From Phoronis australis (taxonomy: Eukaryota > Phoronida > Phoronidae): a stretch of DNA of 64,000 bases. A program made the position numbers and the translations under genes. Positions 13,401 through 25,400 of the stretch are shown here, piece by piece. The stretch is taken from assembly GCA_002633005.1 (NCBI GenBank), contig NMRA01000304.1, positions 213,200-277,199 of the forward strand, read 5' to 3'. The notes beneath the pieces were generated by a model. That model had not been told where the DNA came from and searched no databases. It saw only the letters and a list, made by a program, of their open reading frames with translations. Within the stretch, counting starts at the first letter, position 1. Every line of letters begins with the position of its first letter.

Positions 13401-16400
13401 TCAGTGTGGTTTTCTTGGCCTGCCTAAATCTACACTTAAAACGCCTCTTGTTGATGGAATGTCATCTCACTGAATAGAGCTTAGATACTGGCCAAGTTCT
13501 CTGATGGTTCCTCGAATGGCATGGATGAGCAGATAGCAATGCAGTGCTAATTGTTGATGGATTTATGAATTGGTTTGGTGCTGATGTTGGTGGTGGCAAG
13601 CAAGAACCCGTATCAACAGCAGACAGTTGTCGGTGGCACTTTTTTATAAGTTCCATCTGGACTGTGGCGCTAACTGTTAATTTTCAAACCACATTGTGTG
13701 TGTGTTCAAAGTGACGGGTGGTTGTCTCATCTGAAACCTCTACATCTGAAACTTGTACATCTGAACATTGTTGAATAAGTGGACCAGTGGTTGTGGAGCC
13801 TTAGGTTTTATTGAGGAGGGTAGGGTAACATCTCTCAAGTCGCCATGGATACATCGGAGACCTCGGTCATGAATAGAGCTGAAATCAGAGACTCCTTGGA
13901 TATGGATTTTTCATTTGATTTAGACCTTGAGAAAGAGTTTGGTAAGCCTCTGTTCTGAATGCTTTAATTAATATCTCTTTTGTTGTGGTGTGAATTGCAA
14001 ATGCAACACTCACTGTCAATTTTCATTGATATTTTGTAAAGTGAATCATCAAGTATGTTGCTGTCAACTACATGAAGGAAGCCAGACAAAGAATACCGTG
14101 GGTTTTCACAGCCTAAATTGATTCCATCAAAGCATGTTTTCCCAATTGCTCCGTCTGTCTTGGTGTTTCACTGGTTTATTATGGGCGTGTATATGGTTTT
14201 GAGATAGACATTGAGTAATTAAAACTTTGTCGTTTTAAAGTTGACATAACCTCAGCTGTTGGGTTTGTACTCAACTTGACAGGTATTCATAACAGTCTTA
14301 GTTAGTGTGTAGTGAATCATGCTCAAGTTCCCTCAGAGAGGAGTGTACAGTAGACCTGTGTGGAGGAGTTACCTTGAGGTCAATACACTCCTGTATTTGT
14401 TTTATTTACAGTGGTTCTGATTACTATACAGTTGTACAGTTCCGTTCTTTAACACAGGCTGTCTTGAATGCACTGACTCAGTCTGGTTCCAATCCCAGTC
14501 TCTACTTGTAGTATCTGAACTTGGCAATTGTGGCGGAGGTCATTTTTATGTGGCCTTATTTTTAGGCGCCAATTAGTCCAGTGCTTTCGCGCAATCAAGT
14601 GTGTAGGGTGGTTGCCTTATCTTTTTGAGAAGGATGCTTTCTGGACTTCTTCAAACAGCTTGGCATTTTATTGGTTGCTGTCAAGGCTGTGGTGGAATTA
14701 TCCATTTGAAATATTACCCCCTGTGAAAGACTTCACAATGTTGCTACTGCCTGAGGCCCGAAATGGGTGCATGTTAATAATTCGACACTGCTAGTGTTCT
14801 GAAGACACATAGGCACGCCGTCTTCTTGTTTCAGTTGGGAAAATTTTCCATCTTGGTCCAGTCTAAGTTTATCTCTGATTCGCTGGAGTTCTTGCTGATT
14901 ACATTGTTGGCAGTATTTCTCTGTTTGACAATTATTGAAGATTCNCATGTTTTCCCAATTCCTCCCTCTGTCTTGGTGTTTCATTATCACTGGTTTATTA
15001 TGGGCATGTATATGGTTTTGAGATAGACATTGAGTATTTAAAACTTTGTCGTTTTAAAGTTGACATAACCTCAGCTGTTGGGTTTGTACTCAACTTGACA
15101 GGTATTCATAACAGTCTCAGTTAGTGTGTAGTGAATCATGCTCAAGTTCCCTCAGAGAGGAGTGTACAGTAGACCTGTGTGGAGGAGTTACCTTGAGGTC
15201 AATACACTCCTGTATTTGTTTTATTTAAAGTGGTTCTGATTACTATACAGTTGTACAGTTCCGTTCTTTAACACAGGCTGTCTTGGGTGCACTGACTCAG
15301 TCTGTGGTTCCAATCCCAGTCTCTACTTGTAGTATCTGAACTTGGCAATTGTGGCGGAGGTCATTTTTATGTGGTCTTATTTTTAGGCGCCAATTAGTCC
15401 AGTGCTTGGGCACAATCAAGTGTGTAGGGTGGTTGCCTTATCTTTTTGAGAAGGATGCTTTCTGGACTTCTTCAAACAGCTTGGCATTTTATTGGTTGCT
15501 GTCAAGGCTGTGGTGGAATTATCCATTTGAAATATTACCCCCTGTGAAAGACTTCACAATGTTGCTACTGCCTGAGGCCCGAAATGGGTGCATGTTAATA
15601 ATTCGACACTGCTAGTGTTCTGAAGACACATAGGCACGCCGTCTTCTTGTTTCAGTTGGGAAAATTTTCCATCTTGGTCCAGTCTAAGTTTATCTCTGAT
15701 TCGCTGGAGTTCTTGCTGATTACATTGTTGGCAGTATTTCTCTGTTTGACAATTATTGAAGATTCGATTTTCAGTTCACCTTCATAGAGATGATTTTAGT
15801 TAAACTTTTTGTTTGAAATTCTAATCGATACATTACATTTCTTTGATTCCCAACTGGGCAGGTGTGTACCTAAATCCTTATCCATTTCACCCAAAAATAA
15901 TTGTCAAAATGGTACATATTCTTTTTTGCAAAATCTGATTACCTTGCTGCAAAATCAATGCCATTGGGAACTTTACCAAGTGTTAATACTTGTGCTATTT
16001 GGCACAAGTCAGCGTGTTGATATCAGGGATATTCCTAGACTGCAGCTTCGCGCTATTAGCGTATGAAAAAATAGAAAGGCGCAAGTGCATTGCAGCAGTG
16101 TGCCCCAGCCGGGTGCGTCTTTTTAAAACACAGCACTCTTCCAAAAACGCAAGGTTCTACTCAACTTACAGCCAGTCGGGTCAAACATGCCTCTCTTCTT
16201 ATTTAATTTGCCCTTGGGGTTTCTGTTTCATATGTTACCAATTTAATTGCAGTAAGTCTGCTGGACAAAATTTTTTAAAAGAGGCACACCTTTTTTATAA
16301 CTAGGTGCACCCATAGGGCACAGTTTCAAACCTGGTTTGTCCATCCCTGTAATATCATATAAGTAAGATTTATTGGTCTTCATGCATGTTCCATAGTTGT

Positions 16401-19400
16401 ATCTGAAAAGATCTCTGTCCTGACCGAGGTTCAGTTGGAACCCAGGACTTTCTGCTTGCTATGCAGATGCTCTAGTCCACTAAACTATCGGGACCACTGG
16501 TAAATTACAGAAATCTAAACAGAACTTAGTCAGGGTAGAGATCTTTTCAGACTTAACTATAGGTCACCTGATGTGACCAACATAATTGACTAATAATTCT
16601 TACTTTTACCAAGTGTTGTTTATGACATCTCGACTGTTCAATCCTTGCTAATAATAGATTATTTTTTTTTAATTTTCATTGTTGTTGACAAACTTGAAAA
16701 AAATAAAATATCACTTGTCACCCTTATTCTGTGCTGAATCGCATGAGGTTCAAAATTCAATTAACCTATTTCACATGTTAGCAAGATAAAAACTTTTCTC
16801 TCTCAGTGCAACACCAACTGGTATTGCAGAAAAACGGAATCTCTCATAGTGGTGCTGTGTATTAAAAGTGGTATTTTTAGACCTGTTCTCATTTCACACT
16901 CATTGTTTCATGTCGTCAGGTGATTTATTTGTTTAATGCCTGTTTCCAACTTTTCAGTAGTTCTAATGTACTTCTGTGACATTTAAATGGATGAAGTCAA
17001 AACATGAGGCATTTGTTCCCAGTGGGCTATTCTTGCTTTATTGAAAGTAGTCCAAGTGTTTCAAATAGATCTGCATTCTATCATTTTAACAAAATAAACA
17101 CCTTATCACTGGTCTAGACATTAATGGCTATTGAAAACAAATACTCCTGACTGACAAAAGCCAAGCTTTCTCTCCAGAGACATTAGGGACTTTCCCACTA
17201 GGTTCGAAGCTTAGCAAAGTTTCAGTCAATTGGAACACTTAACTTTGGTTGTGAATTGAAGGTAACAGCGCGAGTTTACTCCTGAGTAAAGAAATGGATT
17301 TAATGGCAAAGTGTTGATGCTTCGCTACAATGGATACACTTAACTTCAGTGCCACTGAAGTTATTGATGCGAACAGCAACCAGTGACTTGTTAATATTTT
17401 GTTCTCATACTTTTATTATTTTGGTAATATAAGCATTATGCTTCAGTTCATCTGTGTATTTGCTACATTCACTGTCTTTCTTCAGGTCAATTGATACTCT
17501 GCCACCTTGCAATAACTCCACTGAACTAGATGTCTGAATAACTCCAAAGCTGATGGGAACAGTAATGCTTAATTCCTTGGTTAACTGTTGCTAACATAGA
17601 AGCTGTGACAGCAACTGAGTTAACTGCATGGGAAAGGGTCTATAGGCAGGGGCAGCTCTTTATTAAACAAGGGTCGTAAGTTTGGTCGTAGCTAAGAAAA
17701 TAGTAACACCACACTAAATAATCTCATGTGATTGTTGAGTCAAACATTAGACGAATTTCATGAAACATAATCGGGTAACAATAAACTGAATGTTTTAGAG
17801 CGCCAATGACTATGGTCATCCTCAGAATGATGTTTAAAGTCGGCTTGCAGTCACGTGATGAAGCTCTCACTTTGAGCCTTGTAATACAACATCATAAGAG
17901 TCAGAGAAAAACATGAAATCGTATCTGGTGGCCCAAGGCAGATTAACTTCATCACACTACTGTTGGTCCTCCTAAACATCATTCTGAGGACTATCGATCG
18001 CAGCCAATAACAATCAAAAACTTCAATTTATTGTACGTACCTGATTATGCCTCATGAAATTTGCCTGATAAGTCTTAATTTCCAAGTTTCATTTACACGC
18101 AGTTCATCAATATGACAACATTATGTCAGCTGCAACATCTGTACTCTTCTATCTTCTAAATAACGCGGCATCTTGTTTGATATAAGTGCCTACCATTATC
18201 TCTGCTACGACTGGACTTGCGAGCTTCAATGAAACGGGCCTCTGAATGCTTACATAAATTTTGCTTGGACTTGAAAAATTTAGGGTTCGATTACTGTTCA
18301 GTCATAGTGCTCAAAACGTGCCAAGTTCTCATTTTTCAATGGCTGCTTTGCTACAATTTTCAATTTTCTGGCACTGGTCTCTTGACAGGACAGTGTACAT
18401 TATGAACCATCAATGATTTAGTTTAGTTGAGAAACTTTTCTATGACCCCCAGTCAAATTGCTGTTATAGTGGGTTATGATACAGTTTTTCGTATCTTGCT
18501 TCATTTCTTAACAAATCTTTTATTCTTGTCAGGCCAATTAGCTTCTTGAGTAGTGGCTGCGTGTTAAAAGATGGAGATACCCATGCATTTTTGATTATTT
18601 GACCTGGGCGGCTATCTGTTGAACAGGGCGTCCTAGCTAGGATGTCTAAGTTTGAAGCAAGGTCCATTTGGATGCCCTGGACATCCTCTAGACGAAGGCT
18701 TAGTTATGTGTTAAATTTCGTGGAGTCATTACTGAGAATTTTAGGTTATCTCTTTACAAATAATCTTGAATCAAACACACGGTCACATGTTGATCCAGGC
18801 ACATTATCTACCATACGTGAAAAGATACCATATCTGTATCACCATCTTTGGAAACTGATTGGGCTATAGTCTAACATGATGGGCCTGCATTTTGAGAACC
18901 AGTTGATGCCCGTTATTCAGTGGAGAAAACTGTTTCTCAAAATGCAGGCATGTTATGTCAGACTATTAGCGACCGAATGAATGATATCCTGTCAGCATTT
19001 CAAAGAAATCAAAAATATTCCTGAACATTAACTGCATATGGAATCCTTGTCCTTCCTTTTAGCACTCAATGCAGTTTGTAGGGAAGCTAGGCTATTGTTT
19101 TCAAGTGATAAAAAAAATTATTATTCTTATTGAGCTTTTTCAAAATCAGTATGTGTCACATGACCTGAAGATGGCGTTAGTGTAAGGTAGTCTTTGCAAA
19201 CTGCGAGCACTTCAAGCACTATCGGAGTTTTAGCAAAATGACATTTACAACTCGGGTAGATGCTGACCAGAGTCTGCCATAGAACATTGAGGTTCTGGTG
19301 TGTTGGTTCTGTAGGTCACCACTATCATTTGAAATAGCCTTTTCATGATGTAGGTTGCCATGTAATTTTATGTCTACATGGGGACACTCCATTCTTTTCA

Positions 19401-22400
19401 AAAACTTCCCAGGATTGTTGGGCATTCTTCTCCCTGTTTGACAGCAGGGTGTGGCTTACCACAGAGTCTTGCTACTGTTGTCTGACAGAACATGGTTTGT
19501 TGGTATGCCATTTTTACCAACTGCAAGCAAGGTGTTGTTTTAACCAGATTGAGAATGTTGATTGTGTGTTGATTGTGCTAATGTGAGCCATCTTGCTGAG
19601 GTTGTCCACTTTTTTTCTTTCAGGAAATTCGCGTAAAACTATGTTAGGCTAATTGTTAAGGATTTAAAAGGTTGTGTCCATTAGTTAATTGTGTTTGAAG
19701 CATTTAATGATAGTAGCTTCATTATTCTCCTCTGCTTATTGAAAAACCCATTACAGCGTCATCTTATTGCACCATAATGTTCTGCTTTGCACTGTTTGAG
19801 CCTCCATAACAGCACCTCATTATTCTTTGCACTATTTGAACTCCATATAACTGTATCATTTTATAACACCAGAATTCTGTTTTATGGGATTTGAAGCCCA
19901 TTTCACCACCATCTTACAATACCATTATTCTGCTTTGCACTATTTGAAGTCACGCTGCGAAGACAGTTGAGTGAGGTTGCTTGATGAGAGGAGATGTCGG
20001 ACAGCGTAACAACAGATAGTCTTTTACACCGTTATTCTGTTTTGCACTATTTGAAGCCTCGTAACAGCACCATCTTATAATACCATTATTTTGCTTTGCA
20101 CTGTTTGGAACCATGTAACAATACTGTCTTATAATACTGTCTCCTGTTTTGCACTATTTGAAGCCCCATAACTGCACCATTTATTACACCATTATTCTGC
20201 CTTTCACTATTTGAACCCCATAATGGCACCATCTTATTTTTGTATTACAAAACGCTATCTGAAGCCTCAAAACAGCACCACCTTTTTGCCCTGGTTTTGT
20301 CTGGAGCTTATTTTAGTTTCATTTTATTGAAGCGAGTAAGTGTTCATTACTTTTCTAGAATGCACTGTCAACCTAGTGGAGTTCCATTTTGCCCGTGCAG
20401 CGGTGTCCTTCATTTAACATAGCTGTAGTGGACTAGGTTTCTGTATCCGTATTTACCTTTTACATTTGTGATCGTATTGAAAACTATTTTGATTGCTGAA
20501 AACTTTATTTCTTTTTACAAAAATCTTGGCTAAAAACCAGTATCTCCAATTCAGTGTACATTCACTTGTCGCAGGTATGCTGCTTTTGGTATCATGTGAT
20601 GCACAGTACATCTGAATAATACAATACATGACCCTTGTGGATATCTTGTTATTTGAATTTAATGTTTAATGCCTTTGTTATCACTTGGTGTGTAGTACAG
20701 TTTAATTTGTAGACTAGACATAAACATATGTTTCTGTTCAACCTCATGTTTTATGGATCTGGTGATTTGCTTTCATCTCCTATTTCTGTTCTGTGTAACA
20801 TGGTGACCTCTTACGGCCTTTGACCCAGAGATGACCTCTACGGTGTCCTCTGGTCTATTATCAGATGTGGTTCTTGCAACTCTTTACTAGCGATATATCA
20901 ATGGCTTCCTATGAGTTCTTGCATTCCATCTGTATCGATTACTGCTAGTTTGAATAAAATAATCCATGAACAGACCAGTTTAGTCTTACTAGGTCATTAA
21001 TATTCATTTAGAAGCATTGAATGCAATTTCCACATTTATTTGAAAGTTTCCACATTTCCATATTTACGGTATTTGAAACGTGATATATTAACCCTGTGTC
21101 ATTCTTAACTCCAATGAAGGTTATTGTTGTGGAAATTGGGGTTTGTTGTCTAACTGCATCGAATAAACATACACTATTTGTAGCATAATTTTCACTGTAG
21201 AGTTATGCACTGAGGTCAACATCAAACAATGATGTCTTTTGACATGAATTTGCATATAGTGACCACCCAAGTATAAGATGTTATGGAGGTAGCATAAGTA
21301 ATTAAGCTTTGTGTGCAACCATCTCCCATCTCTTCCCCCACCCCCCTCCCCCCAACACATAACCATTAAAACTACAGTCTCCTTGGTAATGGTAAGATGA
21401 GTGATGCCGCAAGACTCTAAAATAGATGTAGGAAACCAGCAAGAGTTGATTATGTCTTTGGCATATAGTCCATTATTTACCTCATCTTTTCATTGACATT
21501 TTAGTGTATCAAATAGTGGTAATATTGTCACCCAGACAACGCTCTACTCCGACAATTTATTACAGGCATATCCGTGTTTGCTCAGTTCTTCATCCTTGAT
21601 TAGGTTCTGCCGTTCTCAATTATAACCCGTTCAATGGACCCAATCGTTTGTGTATGTGTTTCATCTCATAACTAATGTTCAATACAATGATCAAGTACTG
21701 ATTCGTATCCTGGAAGATATTTAATTCATCATATCACCCAGGGACAATTTTATTCACTTGTCTTTAATTATCTATCTGGTAATAACTTGGGAGTATACGT
21801 CACACACAGTGGTTTGCATATTTCTTGATTGCTGCAAGCATCGCTTTTGCTCTTTGTCGCAGACAAAATTTGTTAGCTGCAAGCAAGCTGCAAACATGCT
21901 GTATGCTTGCAGCAAACTCAGTGTTTTCGTATGATGTTCTTTAGTAGCACAGTAAGACCATTTGGCAATACCGACACGGTCATGGACAGTTTCTTAGAAA
22001 TGTTTTATTCAGTCCTCGTTGTGACATGATTTATGAAAAAATTGGTTTTCTTTGGCTCTTCAACAGTCAGAATATCTAGTCTTGGTCAAATTTTACCATT
22101 TGGGATTTCAGCTTAGTGGCTTGATTCCATTCCTGTTGAAATTTAGTTGCAATTCTAGTTTTACAGAAGCCTTAGGTGACTATTTGGTACCACCAGTAAT
22201 CTAAACCTAGTCATATAAGTCTCATCATATCCATTGTTCTCTCAATTCAAACAAGTTTGTTACTTATTTCACCAACATTTCCTGGGCATCTTATTGTCGG
22301 CCATTGAGAACTTGATATTAAGTGTTGTCTGATATCTTTTCAGTTGAATGGTTTCAGCACTATTGTAAAAAATTCTTAAACCCTATGTCTTTTTCTTTCA

Positions 22401-25400
22401 AATAATGCAGTCGCAGACATAGTCGACGTTTTCAGCAAAAAGTTGCACCAAAATTTGCGGAGCTCTAGGCCCTGTTTCTTGAAGAGATGGTGCACTTTTG
22501 CCTTTTGACTTAGACAAAAGTCAGAAATCAGTCTGCAAATAACCCAAAGTTGATTTTTTGTCAAACTTTTGTATTTCTCAAAACGTTTTTGTCTTCTGTC
22601 AAGTTGAGCAGAACTTTTGTCTTTTGATTTTGATTTGCAGACAGATTTTCTGCGGACTTTCAGCCTTAGCCAGCAACTTCTTTTGTGAAACAGGCAAAGC
22701 CAGATGTCAACTCGTATTTAGCTGAAAGTCAAAAGGCAAAAGCCAATAAACTCTTTCGAGAAGTCCCCTGGTGGGCTTGTTAGGTGGTTTCTAATGTTGG
22801 TGGTTTTATTACAGTTGAGCGCCTGCAAGAGCACTGGCAGGACGCCAACGACAAGGTGTCCAAGAGGAGGAGCGAACTGGACGATATCTTACTGGACAGT
22901 GATCAGTTCAACGAGCAGAAGGCAGCCCTTGACCAGTGGCTAGACAGTGCTGAGAAGCAACTTAACAGTATCCAAGAGCCCGGCCAGACCCTTGAGGCTA
23001 TTGAACAACAGAGGGAGCAACTGCAGGTCAGTCACTCTGTCTTGTTAGGGATAATAATAATGTCCCCCGAGACAAAAAGTCAAACCCTGGGCTTTTGTTT
23101 TTGTTTTTAAGCAGGGTAATGACATGGTTTCTTGAATTTTCTGCTGGCTCTCTGTTGGTATGGTTACTTTTGTCTGTAAATTATATTGCTTGAATTGTGC
23201 TTGGGAACCTGTTGTCTGTGGGCATTTCCCTGAACTGTATGGTATCTTATCACTGGACAAGTAGTTAGCCCATCATTTCACACACGTGCATGGTCAAGTT
23301 AAGGGCATGGGTTTCACTGGAAGAACTTGAATAGGTTTGAGCCTTTTGTGCAGATAAATATCAGGCTGTACAAAGACTCTCACATCAGAGTTATCTATCT
23401 GGACCAGGCATAAGTACAGGGACTGGTTATTTATAGATGTTCGTATTGTCTCTCTATGGGAAGCTTCGCTGATCTAAGGAAATGTTGCAAAAATCTCTTT
23501 GGGCCAAACATTTCATCGGTGGCTTTTTTGAGTTTCACGCCGTGGATTTACTTTTCTTCATCTTGGTAAAGGTAATGCTTGTTCACTTTAGACTGGGATA
23601 ACTGCAATGGTGAAAATTTCATTTTTTTCAAATTTTTTAACAGTCTTGAACAAAAGAAGATTAGCATTATTCCGTTATTGGAATAGTTGTGTGCCTGTCA
23701 TTAACTATATGTATAATGCCTGAAATTCTGTACATTTCTGGTAATGCAGTTTCCTTGTTTAAAAGTTTTGAAAAACAGAAAATGATAGTTTCTGCTACAT
23801 AGCCGAATATCTAAGTTCAGTTTGCCAAGTGGAATTCGATGCAGCTGGTGTTCAGTCTGCTGCATCTGTGTACTGGGTCGTTTCCATTCCCTGTAAATTC
23901 TTTTTTTTTTGCCGTCTCAGCTCATTGCTCATCATATCCAACTGTGCTCTATTAGGATATGACTAAAAATACTCATCTGGATGGGTCTGCTAATGGTGTC
24001 TGCATCTGTTGACTGATGGAAACTGTTATTGGCATGCCTTCCTGTTAAGCCATAAGCTGTTTGCAAGTGTTTTTTGTGTCCTGATTGTTGCAGAAAAATT
24101 ACCCTGCCGGCTGGCATTGTAATAGTGTTATGGTAGACTAAACATTACTCCCCTGACCTTATTAATAGGGTAAACATACCAATGCAAATTTTTTGACCTT
24201 TGGTATTTTCTTTTTCTGTGATAGAGACATGGTATTTTCTTTTAAAACAGGTGGGTTGAGGTCCAAATGTTATCTAAGAACGATTATTTTTTATTTTAAG
24301 TAGCACCATCTTTTGCCTGAGTGGCAAGTTATTTGGTGATAATGGCACTAGTCGATTTTGCTTTGAAGCAATAGCTATAAAATTGTGACTTAACGAAGCC
24401 TTCATAGGGAGGCATTTGTCTTCCCTGCAGTTTGGTCACTCTCACCTTCTCTGCGTTGGGTTTCAGGTGATTTCTAAAATATGCAGGCATGTAATGGGTT
24501 CTGCACTTGATTAGCTGGTTGCTATGGTTACCTTTGTTTAATCTTACATCAGTCTGTCATGTGGTCTGGTCTGCATTGAATAGCAGATGAACATTAATAA
24601 AAAACAGTCTTCTGCTCCTGGGGTCTTATTCGAGGCCATGGAAGCAACAAATTCAGCTGCATTCTTGGGCCATTAGAAATCACTGAATAGTGAAGGTGAC
24701 TGTGCCATTTCTTCAGGGATGAGAAATTACATATTCAAGTCTCTTGTTGGAGTGGAATGGGTTTAATTTGTGTTTAAAGTAGCGGAAAAATGGAATGCCA
24801 GTGGTGTGTGGGGAATTATGCAACAGTCTACATTGACTTACCAAGAGGGGGCATTGTTGCCCTATTTATATATTCACCAGTGTATTAGAGTGTATTGGAT
24901 AGTGTACTCCTTTACCTGTAAACACCTGGCTGGTGTCTTCTCTGGGTCTGACCTGCGTGACTCCCGGAAGCTTAAGTATTTGATGTTGTCTTCAGGAAAT
25001 ATTTGTCTAGTTGGCTGTTCTTAAACTGTTTTGAGGGGTGACAACACTTCGACTTCTGCATTTTTGAAATGTTAGGCATAGTGTTTGTTGTGACTTGTTT
25101 CCCATAACTTTCATGATAGCTGGTGATACATTTTGTTGAAATTAATCTGTCTTCGTAGCAGTTATTGTGTAATCGTGGAGAATTATTGTAAATTGCAATG
25201 AGATGGTGATTACACGTTTTTTCAAGAAGACTACACTCATCAATTCTACTCTCCAATGAATGGTTAACAGTGCTTTTTGCAATGACTTCCACCTCTTATT
25301 CACTAACAGTCGTTAAATATCTGCTCCCTAATTGCAGGCACTCTCCACTGCTGTTGAGGAGAAGCAGTCTAGCATCGACCAACTGAATCAGACCGGTCAG

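Larger units (their letters stand above)
9374..22814 (+). other. Longest intron (13.4 kb, phase 1), with a candidate internal start exon
   Basis: Apart from the candidate first exon at 13845-13941, the intron holds short repeats around 12091-12605, a single-N duplication (14133-15765), a minus-strand SINE (about 16390-16500), two DNA-transposon-like elements (17183-17642 and 17747-18071), a hairpin (18866-18965), a minisatellite (19738-20280), a C-rich tract (about 21334-21354) and a foldback (22468-22695). I find nothing supportable in 9400-12050 and 20300-21300. Confidence 0.7.

Noticed and set aside
14528-15615. Two paralogous 88-codon genes (near 14528 and 15349)
   Set aside because: They lie in the two arms of a single-N duplication, so there is only one locus. 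The peptide has no recognisable features.
20240-20422. Alternative first exon ending at GTAAGT (20336)
   Set aside because: There is no ATG in the frame before the donor-like site, and the segment overlaps the end of a minisatellite.
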